64,000 nt of DNA from NCBI RefSeq assembly GCF_030247195.1, contig NC_080671.1, positions 96,955,845 to 97,019,844 on the forward strand, in the 5' to 3' direction. The notes under the pieces were generated by a model. The model did not search any database. It was not told the origin of the DNA and was given only the letters and a program-made list of their open reading frames with translations. How positions within the stretch are numbered: the first letter of the stretch is position 1; every line of letters starts with the position of its first letter. Source of the DNA: Topomyia yanbarensis (Eukaryota > Arthropoda > Insecta > Diptera > Culicidae). The translations under genes and the position numbers were made by a program. Shown here piece by piece: positions 11,101 to 21,825 of this stretch.

Positions 11101-12907
11101 TTGTGATGGTGATAGGGAAATGGTCGCTCCCGTGCGAATCGCTTCCTATCCTCCATCGGAACTTGCCGGCGATTTCGACTGAGACTATTGTTAAGTCAAT
11201 GGAGCTTCTGTGCTGTCCTCGTATAAAAGTAGTGGATCCGTCGTTTATGATTATGGCGTTTGAATCTACGACGGCTTCTAGGATTGCGTTTCCTCGGCAG
11301 TCGTTTTTGGCTGATCCCCAGGCGGTGTGGTGGGAATTGAAATCACCCATTATCAGGAATGGTCGTTCCAATTTGCTGATAAAATTTTTGAGAAGTCCTC
11401 CAAGCTCGGGTATTCTTCCTGATGGGATATATACGCAAGCTACTGTGATTGGTGATGGTCCTTCTAATCGAGCAGCTATATGTAGTAACCGGCTGTCAAT
11501 GTTTACAGTCGTAAAGGATGTATCTTTTCGAATGGCTAGCGCTATGGTTCGGTATATGTTTCCTCCTGATTTTTGCAGCCATGTGTAGTTAGTTCCGGCC
11601 CATTGGTTGATGTCATGGCTGTCTCCGATATGCGTTTCTTGTATCGCTATGCAGGTAGGAGGATTTGGTGTGATGAGTAGCTGCAGTTCGTTCCATTGGC
11701 CTCTTAGTCCATTCATATTCCATTGGAGCGCTATTCTGCGTCGGTGTTTTTGATCGTTGATAGATAAATTGGTAATGCTTGATGATCTTGAAGAGTGGTT
11801 ATCAAATGTCGGATATACTGTGGCGTGCTGCGATTGGCCTTCTGCCATAGCTGTGTTGTTGAGATATAGTGATTCTACGTTGATGGGTCCCAATTGAGGT
11901 GGGCCTTCTGCCATAGCCGCTTCGGTTATACGGTATGTGTTCAGTTCGGAAGTAGAGCAATCTTCGGCCACATGCGAAAAAGACCCGGGACTATGATTAG
12001 TCCGGGCGGAGCCCCCTGAGTCTCCTTTTTTATATTGTTGTTCTGTGGTGCGAAAGATTCTCGTTGTACGTCCTTTCGAGGAACAGGTGTTGCCACCCTT
12101 GTGCGTCTCGATATCGTTGCCCATGGAGGGGTGCAGGTTGTCCGTCAGTTCCGGTTGGGGTGTAACGTCCGCACTGACGGTGCTGCACCTCCTCCATGAG
12201 ATTCTTGTTAACCTCGAAGCCTCTGAGATATGCTCATCAACAGTCGAGTGAACGGGAGCGGGTAGCGATTGGCATTCTGCCATAGCTGCTTCGGTAATAC
12301 GGTATGTGTTCAGTTCGAAATTAGAGCAGTCTTCGGCCACGTTTGAAGATGACTTAAGACTATGATTAGGCCGGGCGGAGCCCCCTGAGTCTCCTTTTTT
12401 ATGTTGTTGTTCTGTGGTCTTAAAGGTTCTCGTTGTATGTCCTTTCGAGGGACAGGTGTTGCCACCCTTGTGCGTCTCGATATCGTTGCCCAAGGAGGGA
12501 TGCAGGTTGTCCGTCAGTTCCGGTTGGGGTGTAACGTCCGCACTGACGGTGCTGCACCTCCTCCATGAGATTTTTGTTAACCTCGAGGCCTCTGAGACAT
12601 GGTCATCAAAAGTCGAGTGGACGGGAGCGGGTAGTGGTTGGCCTTCTGCCATAGCCGCATAGTTTTGGGATTTGTTGGCGGTATCACTAATGAAATTATC
12701 TTGAATCCGGTTGAAAGCAACGGTAGGTATTAAAGGTACTCCAACAGCATCAGGTTCTTCGGAAGCTTCTGCCACCGACGCCTGAGGGGATGGAGGGGAA
12801 GAGATATCGTCGAAAGGAATGGCTCTTGTGTGGTATTCATTACGGTTATTGCCCAGAGCTGTGTTGTGTTGATTCTTTTGTGTATTCGTGGGTTTGTTAA
12901 AATCCAT
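8140..12907 (-). pseudogene. LINE ORF2: endonuclease, reverse transcriptase, RNase H (two lesions)
   Basis: ORF2 starts at 12907 with the ATG overlapping the ORF1 stop (TAATG). Residues 1-390 are a low-complexity extension built on a 123-residue tandem duplication. An APE-type endonuclease follows at about 390-620 (WNMNGLRG, IQETHIG, GDFNSHHTAWGS, SDHFPI). RT begins near residue 850 (YRPISLTNCVGKVVEKM). Frame 1 ends at a TAA (10103-10105) just before FAFRKGRGTGSYL, most simply a CAA-to-TAA change. Reading continues to DISKA, where a small deletion near 9982/9983 removes the rest of RT motif A and shifts frame. The second frame (to 8140) carries NILKQLNLWG, the PQGS motif, the catalytic YADD (residues 63-66 of the 9939-8140 frame), RNase H with D345, E378, D402 and D449 all kept, and a C-terminal CRTCN...HLLTRC knuckle. 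The product would nick DNA and copy the element's RNA in the nucleus; this copy cannot make it. Confidence 0.93.
11902..12639 (-). repeat. 369-bp in-frame tandem duplication in the ORF2 N-terminus
   Basis: Two direct copies offset by 369 bp (for example TGCTGCACCT at 12181 and 12550) encode two 123-residue units. Each contains ISWRRCSTVSADVTPQPELT, a DIETHKGGNTC block, a GDSGGSAR block and ends near NTYRITEAAMAE. The short AMAEG/AMAEC motif recurs four times in all. The copies differ by scattered substitutions but keep the frame, so selection may have acted after the duplication. Function unknown; the composition predicts disorder. Confidence 0.9.
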
Positions 12908-14451
12908 TAGTTTGTAGTGGTTTCATTGTAATCGTCTACAGGTGTTCTACATGGGCTTGGATCTTGGCTGTTAGTGGATTGTTGGCTCGTTGTTCTATAA
13001 CGCTGTGCAAGTCCGCGGGTTTGCCTGGTGGTGATTGTTGCGTTGGATTTTCCTTTGACGTTCGCGAGTTTTGGGGTCAAAAAGGTTCCTTCGATTTGTT
13101 TGGAATGTTCTCCAGTTCTAATGATAGCCGGATTGGTGTTGGATAAATGTGTTTCGTCTTCCTCCATGCTTTCCTCACTAGTTTGGATTGCGCTGTATTT
13201 GACTTTTTTCGGTTGATTTCCGGATGACTTCGTGTTTGGATTTATTTGGGCTTCCGACGTTTTCTTGTGGTTGTCTAGTTCAACTTTTACTGCAGCATGT
13301 TCTTTCGCTAGTGCTCGGTATCCTTCTTTAATTCTTAGTAGTTCGTTTCGCATTCGTTGCAGTTCATCGTCTTTGGTTCTGGTTTCTTCAAGCTGTTTTT
13401 TTAAATCTGCCATTTCCTGTTTAATAACCTTCATTTCGTCCGCTTGTTTTGAAAGTTTTGTTACCTCTGCTCGCAGTGCTTTGATAAGGTTGTCTTTTTC
13501 GGTTTGGTTTGGAGTGACTTGGTTAGCATATGTGGTTGGACGTCTACTATGTCGGAATTCAGCTCTGGCCTCGCTGTACGTAAGCTGGCGGTCGATTTTT
13601 AAACGAACGATTTTTTCTTCCTCAATATACTGCGGGCATTTGCGGTCAGTTGGGCTGTGCTCTTCTTCACAGTTTTTGCAGTATTTGGGTTGTTTGCAGC
13701 GTTGCCCTTCAGCAATGTCGTGAGTACCGGAGCAGTTCAGGCAAATTTGCTGCTCTGCGCAGTTTTTTTGGGAGTGCCCGTACTTGGCGCAGCGGAAACA
13801 TAATAGAGGTGACGGATAATATTGTCGAACTGGCAAGCGGATCAGTCCGTAGAAGATATATGCTGGAGGGGTTGGGCTGTTGAAGGTGATGATTGAGAGA
13901 GGAGTGTTATGGATGATGTCGTCCTGTCGTTTGGTGATTCTCCTGAATGCACTGACTCCCTGGTTTGACAGGTTAGCAAGCATGGTATCGTTGTCGATGT
14001 TCATTGTGTCGACGTCGTACACTACTCCTTGTGAAAGGTTTAGGGAGGGATGGGGAATTACCTCAACCGACGTGCCGTCGATCAGAGTTTTCATCGCAAA
14101 AAGTTTGTTGAGTATCTTTTTCGAAGAAACGCGTAAGACATATCGCGTTCCTCTAGCCTCTTTGGTAGCTATAACCGCGTTTCGAGCTGTACCGCCTATT
14201 GCCTGCTCCACAGATTTATTAATAAGGAAGGGATTCATGGGTAGTTTCACTTCGGGGGTGGTGGGCTGGGAATGCATACTTGAAGTAGAATTATTATTAT
14301 CCGTACCTTTTTCTGTAGCTAGTGTCGGGTTCGTCGCTCTCAGCAGTAAGATTTGTGTGGTTATCGCATCACCAGTTTGGTCTCCCCAGTGTGGGAAGGT
14401 ATTCTGGTACGATGGTCCTCCTCCGTCGGGAGGAGCGTCGGTCGCCCCCAT
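12907..14451 (-). CDS. LINE ORF1, gag-like RNA-binding protein with three zinc knuckles
   Basis: An intact 514-residue frame starting MGATDAPPDGGG, the first ATG after the 5' UTR. Residues 1-70 are disordered; about 85-215 form the conserved basic domain before the knuckles. Three zinc knuckles follow: CFRCAKYGHSQKNC (218-231), CLNC...H...C (237-252) and CKNCEEEHSPTDRKC (258-272), then the family's SEARAEFR block (293-300). Residues 318-398 are heptad-rich and charged (KALRAEVTKLSKQ, DDELQRMRNELLRIKEG), a probable coiled coil for multimerisation. The tail is polar. Proteins of this type coat the element's RNA to make the RNP that is reverse-transcribed. The stop TAA overlaps the ORF2 start codon by one base, suggesting termination-reinitiation for ORF2. 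No lesion is visible, so this is the one product in the window likely to be translatable. Confidence 0.93.
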   Translation of the reverse strand: MGATDAPPDGGGPSYQNTFPHWGDQTGDAITTQILLLRATNPTLATEKGTDNNNSTSSMHSQPTTPEVKLPMNPFLINKSVEQAIGGTARNAVIATKEARGTRYVLRVSSKKILNKLFAMKTLIDGTSVEVIPHPSLNLSQGVVYDVDTMNIDNDTMLANLSNQGVSAFRRITKRQDDIIHNTPLSIITFNSPTPPAYIFYGLIRLPVRQYYPSPLLCFRCAKYGHSQKNCAEQQICLNCSGTHDIAEGQRCKQPKYCKNCEEEHSPTDRKCPQYIEEEKIVRLKIDRQLTYSEARAEFRHSRRPTTYANQVTPNQTEKDNLIKALRAEVTKLSKQADEMKVIKQEMADLKKQLEETRTKDDELQRMRNELLRIKEGYRALAKEHAAVKVELDNHKKTSEAQINPNTKSSGNQPKKVKYSAIQTSEESMEEDETHLSNTNPAIIRTGEHSKQIEGTFLTPKLANVKGKSNATITTRQTRGLAQRYRTTSQQSTNSQDPSPCRTPVDDYNETTTN

Positions 14452-15138
14452 GGGCGAAGGCGTTATATGTACACTTTCAATAAAATAATTTTCTTCTACT
14501 TACTTCTATTAAATTTTATTGGTTTGAGGTTCGTCACTACACACCCCTTCAGGTCACTTCATACAAGTCAAGATCGCGAGTGATCGATAATTTGATGGAG
14601 ACGGAGGTTGTTCACTGGGTTTAAATTTTTCTTGGTGGAGACGCGATCGATTCGTCGATTTAAGATACGAAAGTCGATGGAGTCGCAATCGATTCGACGT
14701 TTTAAAATACGAAAGTCGATGGAGGCGCGAGTAGTTTTTCTACTTGAAAGTCTGCGCTCCTGGTATTTGCTACTATTTACACAGCACTATTTTTCACTAA
14801 GAAACCGTAGTAGGCGTGGAATTACGATCGGTTAAGGTGAGAAACGGCCGTTTGGCGGCTTCACCGTCCCTCGGGGTAACGGAGACCCGTCGGGAAGCGG
14901 AATATAACCACACTTTTTTTCACACTCTTTAACAGGTTACGGGACACGGCACTCGCGTATACTATTGACGGGGTAGCGAATCACCGCGGCGATTGATGCC
15001 GGAAAGATCCGGATGCTGAAACCGAGCGGGAAAAAAGATCAGGGTGGCTTAGGCCGAGCACTTGCTTCTTCAACCGGGCTAAAACACAACCGATCACTCC
15101 GAGTGATTGATACGATCTGAGGCGATGAGAACTCTTCT
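14452..15138 (-). promoter_or_regulatory. LINE 5' UTR / presumed internal promoter
   Basis: The non-coding ~690 bp between the 5' target duplication and the ORF1 start. I-group elements carry their polymerase II promoter inside this region; that function is inferred from the family, as I cannot point to a definite initiator. It includes a 42-bp tandem repeat and a GC-richer segment (14830-15120) unlike the surrounding AT-rich DNA. Confidence 0.6.
14595..14725. repeat. 42-bp tandem repeat in the LINE 5' UTR
   Basis: Three diverged units start with TGGAG at 14595, 14636, 14678 and a partial at 14720. The two best units share CGATTCG and TACGAAAGTCGA. Repeats of this kind in LINE 5' UTRs often act as promoter monomers; that role is inferred here. 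Confidence 0.75.
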
Positions 15139-15151
15139 AATTAAGCATATT
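15139..15151. repeat. LINE target-site duplication, 5' side
   Basis: AATTAAGCATATT, identical to 8023-8035. Confidence 0.85.
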
Positions 15152-15420
15152 TAAACCACAAATATGTGTTATTGAATCATATAATTTATTATTTATTGCT
15201 TCAAACAACAAACTTATTGGTCTGAAAATATTTTTTTATTGCATTAACAATATTTTTTTGCTTTCAATAAAAACATTAATTTCGGTATTTTTGTTTTAAT
15301 TATTTATTAAAAAATGGAACAATAACTTTTTTCATTGAAACAATAAATAAATTTTATTGAATTCAATAAATAAATTTGTTGTCTCCCGACCAATAATTTT
15401 AATTATTGAATTTAATCCAG
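15152..15420. repeat. AT-rich repeat with AATAA/TTATT modules, split by the LINE
   Basis: A run of short self-complementary modules (for example TTATTGAATTCAATAA) about 260 bp long. With CACTCAGAAAAA at 8013 on the far side of the LINE it may be the rest of one MITE interrupted by the LINE; its style resembles the MITE at 25598-26088. The matching right terminus was not found. Confidence 0.4.
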
Positions 15421-17028
15421 CAGGCTGGAAACGTAACTCGAACAAATGATTTTTGATCATTCTGAAATTTTTACAGCATATTCAAAATTGATTTCTCCGA
15501 CACACAGTGTTTTAAGACGTCGTTTCCGTGTTCAAAATTAATAGCGTCTAAAGCGTTATCTTTAGGAGTATAGTTTGTTCGGAGAAGTTTTTGCTTTTAT
15601 GATTGCGCATCTACAAAAATATATTGTTCAGTGATTAATTCACCTATAAGTGATATACGAAATTTATTTATAGATAGAAACTTTGTATCTTCCTCAAAGT
15701 TGTAGAAAATATTACTACAAAAGAAATTGCTGAAGACACCATATATCTAACTTTTATAGTTTTCAAGTTATGAAACATGTTAAAATTAGTTTTATTCTAC
15801 TCAGACAAGACCATGCGTTTTCCCTATGCACACTGAATGCTCTGTAGATTAGTTCTCTAGCTGCTCAAATAAACACTAATCAAACATAGAAATTAGTTTT
15901 CTCAGTTCAAAGACATGTCAGCACGATTGGTATCACCCGCGGTGGACACGTGTTCCATTACAATGCTTAAATCAACGAACATCAAAAGTTACATACGACA
16001 AAATATGGGCAATTTTGAATGCAATAAAATCAAGACTACTACTTATTTGCAATAAAATAAGAACGGAAAAAATAATTGCGTAACAAAGGTGGCTCATTTT
16101 CATAGATAGCACTGTTGATGACCCAACAAACAACGAAAGCTGAACAAGCCTTTGACACGATAAAATAGGCTGTACAAGAACTGTTTAAGCCATTATCCAG
16201 CTAAATTGTAGAGGAATCACCAAATTAAAATAGGTGGTAAGGGAGGCGGACGAAAATAGCTGACCACCGCCCTTAATGTACAATTGTTATTCAATATGTA
16301 TTCAAAAGTGCTGCTATTCAGAGCACTTGCGACACTTTTGAAACATTTTCGAATGCCTGCGACTGTCAAAACGACCAATCTGGAGCGGATCAATAGATAC
16401 TTTTGAGATTTTAGATGCGAAACAGTTATTGTTGAATGCTTTTTCATGAGTGCTCGTTTAAAAAATAAAATAATTTGGGCAGTTTGTAAATCTGTCATCC
16501 TCTCGTATCACGAACCAAAGTTAATTACTACAAGAAGGGACTGGGTGTTGTATATAGACGTAAACAGCGTCAAGAAACTACGGGACATCATGCTTCACTA
16601 GCGGTTTGCTTTGGAACATAATTAGTGTATCCGTTTTTAGAATCAACGTCAATCCCGCGCTAAGTTAGTCCTGTCATTAAGTTTGTATCGGATTTTGATG
16701 AGACGAAGTCGAAACGCAAATTCCATAAATAATTTATATATGCTACGTTTGATGATGGCGTGTAATCCGGAAAATGAGTTTCCGATTGTTACAGCTCCTC
16801 TGTTTTGACGTCACACAAACTGATACCGGCGGTAAATTTCCAATGTTATTTACCAGACTACTGCGCATTCGAAAGATACAGTATCCAAGCATCTTCTCAG
16901 TGAATTTCAAAATGATCCATCGAGGGATTCGAGAGAAATTGCAATTTGAAGTTTTATGGCACGTTTCATAAGGCTACCAGCAAACACCCACTGGTTTGGT
17001 CCTATCTCTACAAACAAATTTTTTTTGT
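15421..17028. other. Mostly unassigned; MITE fragment at 16640-16735
   Basis: Only two things stand out. At 16640-16735 the sequence ending GATGAGACGAAGTCGAAACG matches the right half of the MITE at 3569-3758. At 16850-16960 the string ATTCGAAAGATA...CAAG resembles, in diverged form, the start of the palindrome at 17029. No gene. Confidence 0.45.
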
Positions 17029-18462
17029 CTACCTATTTAGTACATGGAATTCGAAAGATATAGTAATCAAGTATATTCCCTGCAAGTTTGAAAATATTTC
17101 ATTGACGGAATTGAAATTTATAACGGTTTGGATGTGGTATGCGGTCATAGATGGGTTTTCTACCAGACTTCAAGCGTGAATCCATGTTTGTCCATTGACT
17201 ATTTAGATCGTTTATACGTGTCGCGGTTTTTAAAGGAAAACCTTACCATTTAATTACATAAATATAATGTACAAAAGGTGTTATTTATATGGTGCACTGA
17301 AAAAATATGAAAATAGGCTTGTCTACCAAACGTTAAATATAATGTGAAAACTAAAAAATGAATAAAAGTTGGAATGTTTACTTCTAAAGGCTATATCTCA
17401 ATGATTTGTTGACCGATTCTAATTATTTTTTTCATTATTGAACAGGTAAACGTTTCATTGTTAATTTACATTAAGAAGAATATAAAACAGAGTCATCTAC
17501 ATCAATAAATAGACAATATAGTTGATCTCAACTATATGTATTATCATTATTTAGTAAATATTTTTGTTTTAAAAATAGCTGCCTATCCATTTTTATATAC
17601 TAGTTGATTGCAATTGCTGTATAAACATCTGAATGTCAAATTCTCATGATAAGTTCAATTCGACAATAAAACTGACAATATTTAGAGATATGAGCAGATG
17701 AACTTGTACTAATAACATCCCCTTTGACCAATTTTAACATCTGTCAACCCAATCAGCGATTGTAAAAAATTTCTAACAAAAACCGTATCATAACATAAAT
17801 TGATCTGAATCAGCAAATACCTTCATATTTGTTAAATTTATGGTTTTATTTTTCCATCATTTGTAGTTTGCATTCGTCGCATTCAACTAATGTATAGGTC
17901 ATCGTTTTGAATACAAAGATATTCACTAAATAGTGATGATACATATAATTGAGGATAATTATGTTGTCTATTGTTTGAAGTAGGCAACTCTATTTTATAT
18001 TCCTCTTAATGAAAATTAACGATGAAACGTCTACTTGTTCAATAATGAGAAAAATAATTAGAATCGGTCAACAAAGTATTGAGATATGGCCTTTTGAAGT
18101 AAACATTCCAACTTTTATTCATTTTTTTAGTTTTCACATTATATTTAAAGTTTGGTAGACAACCCTATTTTCATATTTTTTCAGTGTACCATATAAATAA
18201 CACCTTTTGTACATTATATTTATGTAATTAAATGGTAAGGTTTTCCTTTAAAAACCGCGACACGTATAAACGATCTAAATAGTCAATGGACAAACATGGA
18301 TTCACGCTTGAAGTCTGGTAGAAAATCTATGATCTATCTTCTATGACCGCATAACACATCCAAACCATTATAAATTTCGATTCCGTCAATGAAATATTTT
18401 CAAACTTGCAGGGGATATACTTGATAACTATATCTTTCGAATGCTATGTACTAAATAGGTAG
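17029..18462. mobile_element. 1.4-kb palindromic (foldback-like) element
   Basis: CTACCTATTTAGTACAT at 17029 is matched in inverted form by the segment ending at 18462. The arms (about 17029-17565 and 17925-18462) align with few differences over the outer ~450 bp and then diverge; the ~360-bp centre has no coding capacity. Shared landmarks include the ACAAAAGGTGTTATTTATAT motif at 17272 and its complement near 18185. This could be a foldback element or a two-copy inverted insertion. If transcribed, it would give a long hairpin RNA. Confidence 0.75.
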
Positions 18463-21154
18463 ATAATAGCTCCAGATAGTTGACAGTTCAGAGTATGTAT
18501 TATTTGTATTCTCGTCGCAAAAATAGATGAATAGATACCCTAATTATATTTTCTTATGGCCTGGTGCCTTAAGTATCTCGGAGTCTGTGTCTCGCGGGTA
18601 CACTTTACAAAATCTATTACCTTATCCTTATATGTTACGGCACGCGGGAAAATAATTATTAGAATGCGTATTCGAACGACATTCATATTTCTCCTGGAAG
18701 TTGCACACTTGAAAACTTTTATTTAAAATGAAAAGACAAGGCAGGCGGGTACTATTACAATATCTACCAATATATATCCTGATTAATTTCCCTACCTACT
18801 AACACCAATCCTCTCCTCCGCACTTGTAGATGATGCAGAGAATTTCTCGGTCACAATAGTCATAGGTGTCGAACTAACATTCCTCTTCATCCCGAAATTG
18901 ACCGCATGGGCGTTCAACATTATTCATCATACTATAATCTCAGTCTCTCTAGGTTGCACGTTGAGTATGATGTACTACCCCCATTGGTTAAATATGCAAT
19001 TTCAATAGGCTTTGATCAATCACGGGAAACTCACGGGCGGTCAACTAAGCTAAGCTAAGGCAAGCCATTTCGCCAGAATTACCAAACGTATATCAATTTT
19101 TAATACAAATATTGTTTGCTATGTGTTATGCACACATGTCCATTTTACTATTCGTGGTGTAAAACCTTCCCAGCAACATCGAATTGTTAATCTGTGCTAA
19201 ATTTTAAACTAAATTCAATTCATTTCTGATCAAAGTTGTAGAATTTTATTTCTCTCGGTAGCTAGCAACACCACCTTGTCAATAGTTCAGTACACCTTTT
19301 CCAGTGAATCACGGAGCGATTGTAATAATCGTAACATTTCTTTCAGCTTATAGCAAATTTCAATTAATATTGTTTTTTTTCTTCTATCAAACATAAGTGG
19401 AAAAGGAAAGCCACAATCGACAAAGCAATTCAAAGAAGCTATCAATTAAATGTGAATTAAAGCAAATAACCAAAGCAGACAATACATCAAAATACACACC
19501 TTGACTGGGTGGGACAACAATAGCGGGGTAGACCAACCGAACTGCGAACAATGCCATCATATTGAGATGCTGGTTGTTCCTCCATACCTATAGGGTTCAT
19601 ATTTGAGACAAGCAGAAGATTCATTGAACCTAACGAAAATCTCTCAATAGAGTCAGCATAAAGATATCAGTATATACATCACCACACCAGACAGACAGAC
19701 AGACAAACAGACAGGACAGCATAATGTTCACAAAGGAAGAGTCTTTCCAGCAGCGACAACCCAAAACATCATCACATGGGTGGCCAGAGGATCACCTTCA
19801 AAGTGGCTGATTTCCTCGAGGGATCTACCATTAGATGGGATGTATGTACGTGTTGTTAGCCTTCGCTTTTCGATATGTTTTGTGCGAGAGTCATCACTTC
19901 ACACCATGCAGTGGACTTTAGCGACATGCAGTGCGACTCCAGGACAACATATATGACACTGTGGATAACCAAAAGTTAAATGGGATGTTGAACTCTACCA
20001 TGACTTTGCTGGAAGGGTCCCACACGTCATAAGGATAAGAGCAAATAACTTTTAGGATTACAGTACTTTCTACCAGCTCAGGTAAACGTACGCCGGGTTC
20101 AATCTTCTCAAGGATCTATACGGTAATTTATGGCAAGGCAGACAGTAATGACAATATTTAGTCACTTTTCTGCTGTATTTCTGGGGAAAATCAAAAGAAA
20201 CGATTGGGATCCTTGATCGTGACTGGTTATGTGTGGAAGCGAAGCAGTATTTAATGCATTGGATGGTTTCTGTATCATGTATCTTTTATTCTACTCCTTC
20301 TTATCGGACAATATCTGCACATAGTGTCATAGAATAATCCTATTGAATTGCGACACCCGTCTTATTACTGTTAGTTCTGTGGATGATGGTTATGAAGATT
20401 AATGATTTTTTTAAAAGGTAGTCCCTTGTGAGCCCGTCTACCGCATAAGTAGGACTAGGATAAGTAAAGAATAGTAGTTTAGCGGAGCATTAGTTTTAAT
20501 TGGTTTAGTTGAGTTTATTCAAACATTCAGTATATCTGTCTTGAGCATTCAATTTTTCGCTTGAATGGATTTTAAAAACTGTAAATAACACGCTGAGTTT
20601 TACTCAATTCGGTGGACGTTACACCGAGCCCAATGGCAGGTTTTCTCTTAGTTAAACTCTATGTCTTGGGATCATGCCGATTGCACTAATAGTTTAACCC
20701 AAAAGAAGTGATGATCCTGATCGGGTTCGTTTTCTGTTTTTGGGGACTACGAAAGAGAAATGAAATTTATTGTATTGATGTAGCTTTTCTTATTGCAACT
20801 ATAACTGAATGTGTGTTTTCAACTGTTCAAAAGTTTTAACTATTTTTACCAAAAATTGATCAATAACTTCGTAGTCACAAGAAATAGACTGATGATCTTT
20901 TCCGTTAAGATATGTATCTTGACAAGCGAACAACTTTCTAGAACATACTGTAGCTTTATTTATGAAGTCCTGTTAAAGTTTTTAGAGGTCATTGTTAAAC
21001 TACGGCATATAACGTCGAGGGCATTGAAAATACAGAATTTTGGTCTTTAATAAAGATAATCGCAGAACAAGATCTTCAATATTGCTTTAAATATTTAATA
21101 TTTAATATTTATCATACTCAATACACATCGTGGCAAATGTTTCACATCATATTC
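18463..21154. other. 2.7 kb of unassigned DNA
   Basis: No bounded element or gene is recognised. A short (GACA)n-like run lies at 19687-19715. The middle (18800-20300) is less repetitive than its surroundings but its open frames are short. Confidence 0.45.
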
Positions 21155-21583
21155 ATATGACACATTCTTTCGTGACGTTACAACGATTTGACGAATCTTC
21201 ATTCGACAAATATGTTATAACTTTACATCGAACGCCTACATCAAAAATTATTACAGATTCAAAAAGTAGACAAAATTTCACGAAAGATTCAATCAACATT
21301 AACTGAATATACTGGAACAGAATTGTTTTATGACCGATAATGTAACGTGACGTTACAACGCGTGACAAATTAGAACTTCCAACGTATTTCAATAAATGTC
21401 AGATCATAAAATTCTAGTATATTCAGTTTATGTTGATTTAATCTTTCGTGAAATTTTGTCTACTTTCCGAATCTATAATAAGTTTTGATAATAATAATTA
21501 GTTCATTTGATAAATTTATAACATATTTGTCGAATGAAGATTCGTCAAATCGTTGTAAACGTCACGACAGAATGTGTCATATA
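21155..21583. mobile_element. 430-bp palindromic MITE
   Basis: ATATGACACATTC at the left pairs with GAATGTGTCATAT at the right. Pairing continues through TTTGACGAATCTTCATTCGA and AATTTCACGAAAGATT, giving arms of ~170 bp around a centre near 21365. It includes a GTGACGTTACAACG motif repeated near the centre. Non-coding. Confidence 0.7.
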
Positions 21584-21639
21584 TCGATCCACTCCTGCTT
21601 CTATGCCAGGCTACCTAAAATTCTTTACTGACCTAACGA

Positions 21640-21825
21640 AGGGTTCCGCGCAGAGTTAAAAATAATCGAAGCTCTTTTTTGACCGCTGAAAATGAACCTG
21701 ATGCGACTCGCAGTGAATAAAAAAAATCATTCAAATACCCATATTGTTCATTTAGTTGAATATCGTACAACATATTTATTTCACAAATTATCTAGGAAAA
21801 TGTTTTCAAATACCGGTAAAGCATA
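21640..21825 (+). repeat. Dispersed repeat, copy 1 (inverted copy at 34296-34462)
   Basis: GAAAATGAACCTGATGCGAC and the following ~130 bp match the reverse complement of 34296-34462. Similarity stops at GTTTTCAAAT. The small open frame across it is not convincing as coding. Confidence 0.6.

Larger units (their letters stand above)
8036..15138 (-). mobile_element. Full-length I-clade-like non-LTR retrotransposon (LINE)
   Basis: A 7.1-kb element in minus orientation: ~690-bp 5' UTR (15138-14452), ORF1 (14451-12907), ORF2 (12907-8140), ~105-bp 3' UTR and a short (ATCA)n-type tail at 8036-8048. It is flanked by a perfect 13-bp duplication (8023-8035, 15139-15151), so it is a complete single insertion and not a truncated copy. 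Domain order, gag-like ORF1 with three zinc knuckles, then endonuclease, reverse transcriptase, RNase H and a C-terminal zinc-knuckle-like motif, is that of the I group of elements; RNase H rules out Jockey and CR1 types. R1/Loa-like placement is an alternative that only a tree can exclude. The copy is recent, because ORF1 is open throughout and ORF2 carries just two obvious lesions. Confidence 0.92.

Noticed and set aside
8435..14488. Many plus-strand open frames opposite the LINE (up to 202 codons)
   Set aside because: They are antisense to intact LINE domains with diagnostic motifs and show none of their own.
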